The notes beneath the pieces are model-generated. The model made no database searches. It was not told where the DNA came from and saw only the letters and a list, made by a program, of their open reading frames with translations. 64,000 bases of DNA, taken from Heterohyrax brucei (taxonomy: Eukaryota > Chordata > Mammalia > Hyracoidea > Procaviidae). Positions 32,787-43,789 of this stretch are shown piece by piece. Location: positions 94,456,171 to 94,520,170 of the forward strand of contig CM053144.1 in assembly GCA_028571685.1 (NCBI GenBank), read 5' to 3'. Position numbers and translations under genes: made by a program. Each line of letters begins with the position of its first letter. Position 1 is the stretch's first letter.

Positions 32787-33492
32787 CACTGATGAAGATC
32801 AAAGACTACAACCTTCGGTATGGATTACAGAAAGAACACAAAAATCCTCACAACTAGACCAATAAGCAACATCATGATAAATAGAGAAAAGTTTGATGTT
32901 GTCAAAGAATTCATTGTATTCGGATCCAGAATCAATACCCATGGAGGCAACAGTTATGAAATCAAATGATATATTACATTGGGCACATTTGCTGCAAAAG
33001 ATCTCTTTAAAGATGTCACTTTGAGGACTGAGGTGCACCTGACACAAACCATCATGTTTGCAGTCATCATAGATGCTTTCACGTATGTGAAAGCTGAACA
33101 ATGGATAAGGAACACCAAAGAAGAATTAATGCCTTTGAATTATGGTGTTGGTGAAGAATATTGAATATACCATGGACTCTCAGAAGAACTAACAATGTGC
33201 CTTAGAAGAAGTACAACCAGAGTACTCCTTGGAAATGAGGATGGTTAAGACTTCGTCTTCTGTACTTTGGATGTTATCAGGAAGGACAAGTCCCTAGAAA
33301 AGGATGTCATGCCTGGTAAAGTAGAGGATCATTGAAAGAGAGGAAGACCCTCAGGGAGATGGACTGACACAGTGGCTGCAACAAGGACCTCAAGCATAGC
33401 AATTGTGAGGATGACAGGAACAAGCGGAGTTTGGTTCTATTGTGCGTAGGGCCGCTGTGAGTGAGAACCAACCGATGGCACCTAACAGCAAC
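32787..33492 (+). mobile_element. RTE LINE, about 700 bp of 3' part
   Basis: It begins in the RT/C-terminal coding part: ATGAAGATCAAAGACTACAA, CTTCGGTATGGATTACAG, ATCCTCACAACTAGACCAAT. It runs through CAGTTATGAAATCAAATG and GCTGCAAAAGATCTCTTTAA to TTGAATATACCATGGACTCT, and the 3' end GTGAGAACCAACCGATGGC and ACCTAACAGCAACT. Stops interrupt the frame repeatedly, so this is a LINE pseudogene. Confidence 0.9.
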
Positions 33493-33499
33493 TGTTTAC

Positions 33500-34270
33500 A
33501 TTTTTCAGAAAGTCTCTTTTGCTGACTTAATAAAATATTACTTTTTCTTGAAACCGATGTATTAATATAAGTAAAGAAAAGCAAAATACATAAGAACTAT
33601 TCTTTTGCTTAAGGAGGCAGTCCTTGTAGAATGGAGTATGTAAAACATGAAAGGAAAATACCTATAGAGTCTCTGGTTAACTATTGATTTTCCCAAAAAT
33701 ACTGAATGATGTCAGTATGTAAAAATGAATTGCCTCACTTTTGAGGTAACTCAGTTGCTATGAGTAAATTCAGTTAATATGATGTCATAATAACTGACAT
33801 TAGTTTTTGTGGAAAAAAGTTCAACGTGCAGCTTGGAATGTCCTGTGTCTCTTCCCTTTGAAGTTTCCTCTGGCCCCAGTTCCCATCTGCTCCTGATTTG
33901 GCTAAGTGACAGAGAACGAGCTGAGCATCTGTCCTCAGCTTGAAGTAGACACAGTTCATTTGACCTAACTTTGGTGTTGTTGTTTATATATCAATTGAAG
34001 TTTACAGAAAACTTGATGTAGACTTAACAACTCTGTGAAGTTCTATTAAAAATTCATAGAGTTGCATTTAAATTATACATGTTCAGCCTTTTAGCTGTCA
34101 GGTTCACTAAAAGCTTTTATGTGACTTTTTAGCTAGTTTATTAGAAAGTAAGACTTGCTGCTATATCTCTCATTTCATATTATTTTGTTATCATTCCACA
34201 TCAGAATCACAAAGCAAGTGAAATTTTTCATTTTGAATATACTGACGATATGTTTGCTGAAATTCCTTTG
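33500..34270. other. No feature seen
   Basis: AT-rich single-copy-like DNA without a recognised repeat or long frame. Confidence 0.45.
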
Positions 34271-34279
34271 AACTCAAAC

Positions 34280-34420
34280 ATTCACTGATCTGTTCATTCA
34301 GATTTTTTCAGTATGTAAGGGCTGTTGCTAGGTGCCGGATGCTGTGATAAGCGTGGGCATAGAGTGGTGAAGATGATTGACATGGCCCTTTCCTTCGCAG
34401 AGTTTTCAGGCTTTTGGAGA
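34280..34420 (+). repeat. Ancient mammal-wide repeat fragment, family not assigned
   Basis: TTCATTCAGATTTTTTCAGT, GGGCTGTTGCTAGGTGCCGG, GATAAGCGTGGGCATAGAG and ACATGGCCCTTTCC follow the 5' section of the old repeat whose later section is at 9.6 kb. Confidence 0.5.
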
Positions 34421-34689
34421 AGATGAGTATTGACCATGAAGACTCAAAACAAGATGTAGTCTTTATAGGTCAAATAAGTTGTTTTTCTACTGTTTGCTGC
34501 TATCGTGTGCCAATAGTGTTCTTGGGTACTGGTCGTTCTTGGGTACTGGTCAGAACAGAACTGGCTGTGCTCTACTGTGGCTCTACTCACCACAGGCATC
34601 AAGATGTGGTGTATGAATGCTCCTCAGGAAACAACTCTGGTTTCTATGCTTGCTTTTCATCAGGATACACAGCCAGCCACCTGTCTGAA

Positions 34690-34815
34690 GGCAGGGGTGG
34701 GCAATGCATGTCTTGCAGGTCAAATGTGGCCTGCTATTTCTTTCTGTGTTATCTGTGAGCTAAGAATGATGGTTGCATTTTTAAATGGCTGAAATAAAAT
34801 CAAAAGAATAAAAGT
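34690..34815 (+). mobile_element. hAT-type DNA transposon fossil, left part
   Basis: AGGGGTGGGCAATGCATGTC, TGCAGGTCAAATGTGGCC and AAAATCAAAAGAATAAAAG. It is split by the SINE at 34,867-35,030 from its right part at 35,050-35,212. Confidence 0.6.
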
Positions 34816-34866
34816 TCTTGACACATGAAAATTATATGAAAACCCAAGTCCAGTGTCTAAATTATT

Positions 34867-35030
34867 GGAAACATTGGTGGCATAGTTGCTAAGTGCTATA
34901 GCTGCTAACCAAAAGGTTGGCAGTTCAAATCCTTCAGGTACTCCTTAGAAACTCTATGGAGCAGTTTCACCCTGTCCTGCAGAGTCACAATGAGGCAGAA
35001 TTGATTGTACAACAGTGGGTTTATTTTATT
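34867..35030 (+). repeat. AfroSINE (short form) inserted in the hAT fossil
   Basis: GGAAACATTGGTGGCATAGT, CTGCTAACCAAAAGGTTGGC, AGTTCAAATCCTTCAGG and ACTCTATGGAGCAGTTTCAC, with the tail AACAGTGGGTTTATTTTA. Confidence 0.92.
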
Positions 35031-35049
35031 ATTTTGTTCTCTTTTTTTT

Positions 35050-35212
35050 TAGTATCTAAATTAAGTTTATTGTAACATAGCCATGCTCATTCATTTATCT
35101 AAAATTTATGACTCTCTCCACTCTATAACAGCAGAATTAATTGTACAGCTCACAAAACCTAAGATATTTAATATTGGTCTTTTACAGAAAAGTTTGCCAG
35201 TCTCTGATCTAG
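35050..35212 (+). mobile_element. hAT-type DNA transposon fossil, right part
   Basis: AAGTTTATTGTAACATAGCC, ATGCTCATTCATTTATCTAA, ACAAAACCTAAGATATTTAA and CAGAAAAGTTTGCCAGTC match the right half of the element seen at 3.4 kb. Confidence 0.7.
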
Positions 35213-35214
35213 AG

Positions 35215-36540
35215 TATCATAGTATTCATTTTCTGATTTTTTTTTCTCCTTTGCTTTTGTTATTTTTTTAATCTTCCATCCATATTCAGGACCTTTTAAG
35301 ATATCATTCATCGTTTTTCTTTCCAATTTCTGTATATTTCCTCCAACAAACACACTACAACATCATGTTCCAAAAAATTCCCTAACTCATTATTTAAAAT
35401 GGGAATAGTATGGGTGGGTCTCCCGGGACACAGAGGCAAGCCACCCTTATGAATCTGACCCAAGTTCTCATAACATGAAACAATTAATACATCTATGTGT
35501 AGGTTTTTTCTTCTCTAAGAACAAAAACTATATTCCTCCAAGTAGCTTTCTTAAGCCACTATTTCAACTTCATATCCCTTTAGGATGAATTGAGTTGCCA
35601 AATTCTAAAACACAGTTTAATAATACATTTTGCCTGATAATTTTCCAAAATGGTCAAGAGTTAGACTACATAGATTAAAGAAATTTGCCAACCAGGCTTA
35701 CTTGGTAACCATTTCTTCTACTCTAAAACATCTAAGACTTTTTTGACCTAAGAACTTCTTAATAGCTAACACGTTTGCCACATGGTAAAGTCTGACCGCC
35801 AGCATGCCTTAGTAAACGTTGAAGATTCTGGTTATATTATGCACTGACTAAAACTCTCCAGTACATGAGAGTGATAGTTGTTGCACGAGAGTTCATTTTA
35901 TTTTTCAGAACAAATTGTTCCATCTTCTATATTTATCTCCATGAAATATTTATGACTGATTTTATCTCCCTGATATTTTTCATTAGAGTTTTTCTCACGC
36001 AGCTAACATTGGCCGTAAGTTTTTCTCTCCTAATGTAATGGTACATGTCTGCCACCTGTTGTGCATTGTCCATGGACTTTGCTTGCTGATTTAAAATGTA
36101 ATAAAAATGTCAGCTTGATTCTCTTAATCACAGATAACACAGCAATAAACCAAGTATATTTAAACCATTTTCATTTGATTTGTTGTATTTGAAAAATGAT
36201 GTTTGATCATGAAGTCATACAGTTGGAGACCAAGAGAAAATTAATGTGTTTAACTAATTCACTGAAGACTCTCCAGATGCTTCCATTACTGTTCAAAGAC
36301 ACTTTCCCATTTGCTATTATTGAATGAAATCTTATATTGAAATAATACATGTAAATAACAGAACCTAATATTTGGCTGATGAAAAAAGGAAAACTAATGA
36401 GCTATGTAAAGTGCTTCCCCAAAAGAGTGAAGAAGCAAAATCACAGGTCTTGATATCATTCCTTGTGTAGACAGTTAGCGGGAACTGGATAAATACTTGC
36501 TGGAATTGAAGTGGGACGGTTGTCTTGCATGGAAGCATCA
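35215..36540. other. No feature seen; AT-rich
   Basis: No repeat family or exon recognised. Frames are short and on both strands. Confidence 0.45.
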
Positions 36541-36544
36541 AGAT

Positions 36545-36705
36545 CATAACCTTGGGCAAGTTACTTAACCTTCTTGGGATTAATTTCTCTAAACACAAAA
36601 TGGGTATAAGAGATTATCTACCTGGCAAGGTTATTATGTGGATTAAATAGCTTACAGTACTGAAACATTTTGGCTATAGTCCTGCCATACAGTAAACAGT
36701 CAATG
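36545..36705 (+). repeat. MIR
   Basis: CCTTGGGCAAGTTACTTAAC, CTTCTTGGGATTAATTTCTC, AAAATGGGTATAAGAGATT, ATGTGGATTAAATAGCTTAC and TAGTCCTGCCATACAGTAAA follow the MIR core order. Confidence 0.85.
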
Positions 36706-36784
36706 CACTCACTTAATCTCTTTTCCTTTTCCCTGTCCTCTCAAATATTTCTTTTTTCTATCTACTCTAGAGCTCACCGAGAGG

Positions 36785-36920
36785 CTCTTTGGGAGAAAGA
36801 CCTTGTAAAAGACTTCCGTAAAAGTTACAGCCAGAAAATCCCTGTGGAGCAATTCTGTCACCTGGGGTCCGCTCTACGTCATGATCAGTCCAACAGCACC
36901 AGCAACAACCACCAGCAGTT
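36785..36920 (+). repeat. AfroSINE long form, 3' half
   Basis: GGGAGAAAGACCTTGTAAAA, GACTTCCGTAAAAGTTACAG, CCTGTGGAGCAATTCTGTCA, CCTGGGGTCCGCTCTACG, and an end CAACAGCACCAGCAACAACC. It carries the RTE-like AACAACAACA tail rather than the GGTTTTGGTT tail. Confidence 0.75.
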
Positions 36921-36924
36921 ATTC

Positions 36925-38370
36925 TCCCTTTGCCTTGTTCACTGTTCCTGTGAATGACTAGGTAGTATTAGCATCACTGGGTGGACTTGTTGCTTAGAAC
37001 AGATTTAGAAACCTAGAAAAGGCCCAAACTCTATTTCAGTCTGTTTCTTATCTCTTTTCATAAGTGGCTTTTTTTCTTTGTCCCTCTTTAAAGTAAAAGA
37101 AAGGTGGGAATACCACAGAGAAATGTAGTTCTCTTTTCAGGTGTAGTTCTTTTTCCGGTGATCCTTCTAGTGCTTTTCAGTGTAAATAATGGGGTTTACT
37201 CGTGGCCTAGACTAGAATGAAGGGAGAATGAAAATTGATGATCTAAGTATTTAAAAGACTTAGGAAGCTCTTATCAGAGCATTTTACCTGGAAACTCAAT
37301 CTAGCCCAGATAATGACCCTTCTGAGGCAATATCCAGATCCAAGGAAAAAAAATTATCAGAGAGACATTATATAGAATATGCATTATGAATTACCTAACT
37401 TTACTCGATATAAAAGAAAGTGGCTGGCAAGGGAACTGAGAACCCATCAGCTATCAGTTCAGTGTGAAGATGATTTGCAGATTAGTATGTATCTCACATT
37501 TTTTATTGTGAATATAATTCATATTTTTAAAACACATTATTTGTTTTTAATTCCTAGAATGTTTCTTAGAAAATTCATAACAACATGCTAAGAGGTAGAA
37601 TGTCTTGAGGTCAACTCTGCCAGGTAGTTTCTGAGACTGGTAAGGAGCAAAAGCAGCAGTTGGGCCAAGCTACATAGGGAGCTGACTTCCTCTCTCTGTT
37701 GAGCAGTATTAATGCTGACACTTCAAAGAGAAGGAAATTGAAATCCAGGCTTTTATGTGTTTGTCCCAGAGCCTTGTGGTTAATCAGTATCTGAATCTGG
37801 ATCTTGGGGATCTTCTTTTGTTGAAATCTGGGAGCAGACCAAGAAAATACATGGCACAATGCTTTTGACCATCTTGACCAGACCACAAAATACTGGACAT
37901 GTCTCAAGAATAGATGTTCTCTACGGACTTCCAAACCTTAGGTATGTCCTCTTAGGTAAGTGTTAGGAAAAATATGATGCATCCAAAAGAAGTTTCCAAG
38001 CCACAGAAACGACATACAACTGAGACAATTTTTGACCTTGTGTCCACTTTTGTAGTGCTTACTGCTTTAGTACTTTTTTTTATTGTCGAGCTGTCCAGAA
38101 GAACACATTTGTATGCCCTAACCCTTTTAAGGAACTTCAACATACAAGGTCCTCAAAAGTGTTACAGCACAGGGAATGTGTCGGGATGGAATAAGAGGCA
38201 GAAACAACAAACGATCAACAGATTTCTAGAGATTTTTGTATTGTGCCAAGTAAAGAATAACACTTCCCAGTTAGAGTACCCAGCATCTATTTGACTGCTT
38301 CCTAACATGCCTGAGCATTGCTCTCTAGAGAAAGACATTGAATCTGAATTTAATTTATGTGAATGTAAGT
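36925..38370. other. No gene recognised
   Basis: Two overlapping frames at 37,952-38,294 (106 aa plus, 63 aa minus) are antiparallel and resemble nothing I know. The sequence is otherwise plain AT-rich. Confidence 0.4.
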
Positions 38371-38379
38371 TCAGTTTGA

Positions 38380-38650
38380 TTCAACATTTATTAAATGCCT
38401 GCTATAGTCCAGACTCATACTAAGCACTGGGATAAATAAATTATGGATTACTCATAGCTGCTGTAACTGAAAAACTTCTAGTTTAGTTGAAGAAACAAGT
38501 TCCTAAGTAGCTGTATTTATTTTTGCATCATGTTAGCTAACTGAGGTGTGCCAGGGGTTACAGGAAGAATGCTTAGTTCAACTGGGATGTTGAAGAAGGT
38601 ACCAAGAGAGGTGCTACACAAACTGCATGGTACAATAGACACAAGCTTTA
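38380..38650 (+). repeat. Ancient mammal-wide repeat, family not assigned
   Basis: AACATTTATTAAATGCCTGC, TACTAAGCACTGGGATAAAT followed by AGTTGAAGAAACAAGTTC and AGGTGTGCCAGGGGTTACAG. Same family as 9.6 and 39.0 kb. Confidence 0.5.
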
Positions 38651-38797
38651 TTTAGAGCTTCTGGGCAGGAGAGAAATCACCTGAGGTAAGACATAAAATA
38701 TGAAATAGCATACTGTATGTATCCATATCTTCAGTCTACCATAAAGGATAGGGAGAACGAGGATGTGACTCCGGAAGTGAGAGGTCAGGGTTAGGTT

Positions 38798-39003
38798 TTG
38801 TTATTGTTGTTGGTTGCTCTCGAGTTGATTCTGATTCAGGGCAACTTCACATGCACAGAGTAGCTTTGCTCTGTAGGGTTTTCAAGTCTATGACCTTTAG
38901 AAACCAGATCACCAGGTCTGTCTTCCAAAGTATCTCTGGGTGTGTTCAAACTGCCAACTTTTTGGCTGTAGTTGAGCATTAATCATTTGCACTACCCCGG
39001 ACC
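38798..39003 (-). repeat. AfroSINE long form, minus strand
   Basis: GTTGTTGGTTGCTCTCGAGT, TGATTCTGATTCAGGGCAAC, TGCTCTGTAGGGTTTTCAAG, ACCAGATCACCAGGTCTG and CATTTGCACTACCCCGGACC. The long-form middle is present. Confidence 0.88.
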
Positions 39004-39014
39004 CTAGGGGCTAG

Positions 39015-39430
39015 GTAATAAAAGGATTTATCTTACACCACACTAAGGAGCTTGACTCTATAGACACCAGGAAACCGTTGAAGGAGAGTTACGTAGCTAT
39101 ACCTTCAACTGAAATAGATTTCTTAGACTTCATTGTGGAGATGGACCCAAATGGGGCAGGACAATACGTTTGGAGACCGGACAGGGAATGTTGAGGGCTT
39201 ATTTGGGGACAGTAGTAGTAAGGGTGGAGATGGAAAAGGCAGATATGAGAAATGTGTAGGAGTAAAGCCTCCAGGTTAAAGTGATTGATTGGATTTTTGA
39301 TGACTCTAGAAGAGGTGAAGTCTACTGCTTGCCTGCTTCTGATTGGAGAATAAGCTGGATAGTTGGACTATTGGCAGGAAATAATAACAGAGGAAGAGGA
39401 AAAGACTTGAGGAGACATGGATACAAAGAT
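39015..39430 (+). repeat. Ancient mammal-wide repeat, family not assigned
   Basis: CTTGACTCTATAGACACCAG, GAAACCGTTGAAGGAGAG follow the 'agccattggagggtttt' section of the same old repeat. The later part is weaker. Confidence 0.4.
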
Positions 39431-39439
39431 GAAAGAAAG

Positions 39440-42045
39440 TAGGCATAGTCACACTGTGCAGAGGAACCAATATTTATATTTTGAAATATTTATTTCTAGA
39501 GTTTATTATTAATGTATTTTGTACATAATTAAATTTATACTGCATTTAAAACTATGCATTCTACCTTTTACTTGATAAAAACATTGTCTTGAAAAAACAT
39601 TATTTAATAATATTAAAAAATTCTTTTTAAACATACTTTCCAATGATTGCATAATATTCTTCTTAATGGATTTTCTTAACTTTCTTAATGTCACACATCT
39701 ATGTAATGAAACGTTCTTCTAGAGATTAGAGAATACTCCCTTCAAAGGTGTATTGGTATTTGTATATTTAACAACCGAATTGAAGACTACCTAAAGATTT
39801 GGGTATGTTGAAGTAGCTCATAAGTGTTCTACAGAGAATAAGATCAGCGTGCCATCATTTCACAGAAATTTAAGCAAACACAACATTGTATGATGAAAGT
39901 ATTCAAAACTCTCTCTATAGTTTTGTTTAAAAACCTGAAGTCTGTCATTTGAACTAACACAGTAACAATATAATATTCTGGATAGAACGTGGCCAGGGAG
40001 TTAAAAGAGATGTATATTCAAGAATAAAAGTGGAGAGGTCTGCCATCAGTCTTTTTACTTCCTCTCTCTAAATGATATGGCTCAACAGAATGAAGTCTGC
40101 TGGTTACAACAACAAGAACAACAAAAACTTCATTTCATTAGGAGCTAGCTTTAGGCAAATCCACACTATCAAGCACGGAGACAAAGCATAGGCCAGGCTT
40201 ATTAGCGTAATTCAAAATAGGCAATAATTGAAATAGTATGAGTGAATATGACCAAGTATTCATACAAATAATCCTAACAACTTGGTTGGAATAGTCTAAA
40301 TTTATTAAATATGTGGACTTGATATTTGCATTTTTACTGGGTTTCGTCTGTCTCTTATTTTCCATTCTCCTAACAGGGAATTTTGGTGTACATTTTTATC
40401 CTTTGGCTTCATCTTTGGTAACTCATGAAAAATGATACGTAGGTGGTTTACAATCAATGCCAGAATCAACACTCTTTCTGTTCTGAAAAGCTGGGGGTTT
40501 AAGAACAATTTTCCTTCTCATAAGGATTTACTCAAATGTTTATGTATCCTGTAATATTTGGCCTCAGTAATGTAGTCTTCATATTTTGGGATATTTTTGT
40601 TTAAAACAACATGCTTTATAATGAAGTAAGCTAACTACATATAGAGGAATGGGTTCAACTTTATTTCTAATTATTTTTTTTCAAATCACTATGAAGTTAC
40701 ATTTAAACATATGTCATTCATGTGTTCTAGTTTTTGCAAGTGGAAGTTCTAGTACTTCAAGGGGAAAATGAAATATTTAGTACTACTTAATTCTTCACTG
40801 ACCAAAGAGGACCAAATTCAAACAAAGAATATACCTGTGAAATTTTGGTTTACTCCGACTCGACGGCACTTGGCAACTTAGACTTTTAAGACTGGGGATG
40901 GGGGAGCAATATCTGCTGCTCCAGGTAGTTCCATCAATTAATTGTTATGAAAAGTTAATTAGAGGGGGGAAGAAAAGAATTTCTATCTGCTCAATAGCCT
41001 ACAGATAAAACTGTGCTTTCAAGTACACAATTTCTGCTGAGTACATAGTATCTAGGCAATTTTGAGAAGCTATGTGATCAACAGATTTTTTTTCTGCAAA
41101 ACAAAAGATTTTCAATGCTGTTTTCTAGTAAGCAGTATTTTCTGAGCACCAAATTAGTAAACATGATGTAGCAAATAAACACACGCATTTATAGAGATAA
41201 CTAGACTGGCTATTTGAAGTGGTACCCTCATAGGAAACTTTAATATGAACCACTTTGCTGGATCAGGTATCTTGTTTATAGATAAAACACTTGAGTTCTC
41301 AGCTTCAAGCTGGAAAGAGTCAATGGAAATGAAAAATAGTTTTTTAATAGTTCTGAATCAAGCAACTCAAGAAGATGAATTTCTCAAAATTCTATAGCAC
41401 AATGTACATAGTTTACACAAATTGGATTGTTTTATACTTCATCATCTGGTGCTAACATGCAAAGTTGGCCCTCGGAATCTTGGAACATGTATTAACCACA
41501 CACTTTGATGTATCCCCGCATTCTGAGGGAAATACTGTAAGCCACAGACATGCTTAAATTCAGGAAATGGGGGAAATTATGAGAAGTTCTCACCAGGGTA
41601 AGCATTTGGCATAAAACAATCCTCTGATTCTTTCTTGCTACCTGGTGATATTAATATAAAATATAAACACTAATAAATACATTTTTATACAAAATATTTG
41701 GTTTTTATTATGTTACAACAGTATTTTAACACGATGATGAAAAGTGAAATACCTTCTATTTGTAGATATAATGTCTTTTGAGTACCAACAATTTCTACAC
41801 ATTTTGAGGAAGGAAACAATAACTTGGTACGGTATTTGGTATGTAATAATCACTCAGTAGACAACTACCAAATAATTTCAATGTATAAATGATTATAAAA
41901 GTAAGAATTTACAAAATTACAAATTTTGTATAATACTGGCAAACGTGATATTTTGTTTTGTTTCTGTACTTTTTTTTTAACACTATTAGTCTTATTTAAG
42001 TAATGACTGTTGTCTTAGACTGAGTTCTCTAGAAGCAAATGTATA
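39440..42045. other. No gene recognised; AT-rich
   Basis: About 2.6 kb with no supportable exon. A 25-bp SINE tail fragment, CTCCGACTCGACGGCACTTG, sits at about 40,854-40,874. Confidence 0.45.
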
Positions 42046-42051
42046 TTCTCT

Positions 42052-42233
42052 TGTCTTGGAAGAAATACAGCCAGTATGCTACTTAGAAGCAAGATATAAT
42101 GAGACTACATCTTACATACTTTGGACATGTTGTTGGAGGATCTATCCCTGGAGAAGGATATCATGCTTGGTTAAGTGGAGGGTCAGTGAAAAAGAGGAAG
42201 ACCCTCAACAATATGACTGCAACAGTAACTAAG
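42052..42233 (+). mobile_element. RTE LINE 3' part, left of a SINE
   Basis: TGTCTTGGAAGAAATACAGC, TACTTTGGACATGTTGTTGG, TGGAGAAGGATATCATGCTT and AGAGGAAGACCCTCAACAAT. It continues after the SINE at about 42,400. Confidence 0.88.
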
Positions 42234-42398
42234 AAAAAAAAAAAAAAGAAAACCCATTGTTGTTGAGTCATTTCTGACTCATAGCAACACTACAGATCAG
42301 AGTGGAACTTCCCCATAGAGTTTCCAAGGGGTACCTGGTGGATTTGAACTGCCAACGTTTTGGTTAGCAGCCATAGTAATTAACCATGCTATAATAGG
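42234..42398 (-). repeat. AfroSINE (short form) inserted in the RTE copy
   Basis: An A-run then ACCCATTGTTGTTGAGTCAT, CATAGAGTTTCCAAGGGGTA, GGTGGATTTGAACTGCCAAC and GTTTTGGTTAGCAGCCATAG. It splits the RTE 3' end, so it is the younger insertion. Confidence 0.92.
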
Positions 42399-42399
42399 T

Positions 42400-42513
42400 T
42401 CAAATATAGCAAAGACTGTGGGCATTATACAGGACCAGGGAGTGTTTCCTTCTGTTATGCATAGGGCTGCCACGAGTTTGAACCAACTCGATGGCACCTT
42501 AAAACAACAGCAA
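42400..42513 (+). mobile_element. RTE LINE 3' end, right of the SINE
   Basis: TTCAAATATAGCAAAGACTG, GACCAGGGAGTGTTTCCTTC, TGTTATGCATAGGGCTGCCA, CCAACTCGATGGCACC and TTAAAACAACAGCA. It completes the element begun at 42,052. Confidence 0.88.
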
Positions 42514-42576
42514 TGTATACTTGATGGCAACAAGTTTATGTATGTGTGTATACATATATAATAGGGGACATATATG

Positions 42577-43105
42577 AGGTCTGACAAGTCTGCAAACTTA
42601 ATTGTTCTATGTGCCACACACCTGATTGCTGAATATCACTATGGCTACCTTTGAAGTACTCCCCTTGGGAATCTATGCACTGATGCCAGCACCTAGTCTA
42701 CCCTTCAAAGCAATTTTGGAACTCTTTCTGGCATGGCCATTGTGCATGGTGGCACAGTGGCAATTTTCCAAACTTGTATAGATGTCTGTGAGGGAGTTTG
42801 TAGCCAGTAACAGTGTTCCGATAACTGTATTGGAACACTCTCCCTATTCCCCTAATTTGACCCCCAAGGAAATATTGAAAGGAAGACATTTTGATGACAT
42901 TCACAACATTGAGGGATATGACAACAGCTCTGATGACCGTTCTAGAAAAAGAGTTCCAAAATTGCTTTGAAGGGTGGACTAGGCACTGGCGTCGGTGCAT
43001 GGCTTCCCAAGGGGAATGTTGAGAAGGTGAACATAGTGACAGTCGGCAATGAGGTGTGCAGCACTTCTTCTAGGGTGAATTCACAAACTTAATTCATAGT
43101 CTTTG
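42577..43105 (+). mobile_element. Mariner-derived foldback (palindromic) MITE, copy 2
   Basis: Left arm: AAGTACTCCCCTTGGGAATC, TACCCTTCAAAGCAATTTTG. Right arm (complement): CCAAAATTGCTTTGAAGGGT, CCCAAGGGGAATGTTGAG. The outer ends are AGTCTGCAAACTTAATTGTT and CACAAACTTAATTC. Arms of about 165 bp surround a centre coding VREFVAS, VLEHSPYSPNLTP and KGRHFDDIHNI. These match the C-terminal third of a mariner transposase (YSPDLAP motif with its D changed to N). Same founder as the copy at 27.8 kb, in opposite orientation. Confidence 0.85.
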
Positions 43106-43134
43106 AATATAATTTAGATGTACAATTTATATAT

Positions 43135-43690
43135 ATTATATATATACGTATAAAGACAAAAACAGACAGAAGGGCTTATGACAAGAAAATGGCTCACACA
43201 ATTGTAGGCAGCTGGCAAATGCCAAGTCTGTGAGTCAGGCATCAGGCTGTAGGCTTCTCCTAACTCGCATAGCTGCAGGGCTGACAAACCAAAGATTGGC
43301 AGGATAGATGGCAGGCTGCTAGCTGACAGGCTGTGGAGGCCAGTGAATTCCAAGATCAGTAGACAGTATGGCAGACCACTGGCTCAAGTCCCAGGAACTG
43401 GCAGTAGATGATAACATGCTGAATTTAGGATCCAGAGCAAAAGAGAAGTCAATGAGCTTTGCCGGAACATCCATATATACTGGATGCAAGTCATGTCCTC
43501 AAGGAAATTCTCCTTTCAATTGATGGTCTGGTTGCATCATGAAGATGATTACATTGTATCATAAATGGCACATCATTACATAACTTCCAGATTACTTGGT
43601 TACATAACTGCTTAACTGCATCTTGCATAACTGCCAACTTGAGGAGAATCATGGCCCAGTCAGGTTGACACATGACCCTAACCATCACAA
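43135..43690 (-). mobile_element. ERVL-MaLR-like LTR, minus strand
   Basis: Reversed, it begins TGTGATGGTTAGGGTCATG and TGTCAACCTGACTGGGCCAT, then a 'cagttatgcaagatgcag' region. It ends near a sequence complementary to CACACAATTGTAGGCAGCTG. The TGTCAAC..GGGCCATGATTC phrase is shared with the LTR at 57.1 kb. A (TA)n stretch lies at its distal edge at about 43,128-43,145. No internal viral genes. The element boundary at 43,135 is approximate. Confidence 0.55.
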
Positions 43691-43789
43691 CTGTATATGG
43701 TAAATGTTGAAATGGAAAGATGAAAGTCTTGCTCCTCATGCACCGGCCCTACTCCCACTTCTCATTTTCTACAGTTGTTATTCCATCAG

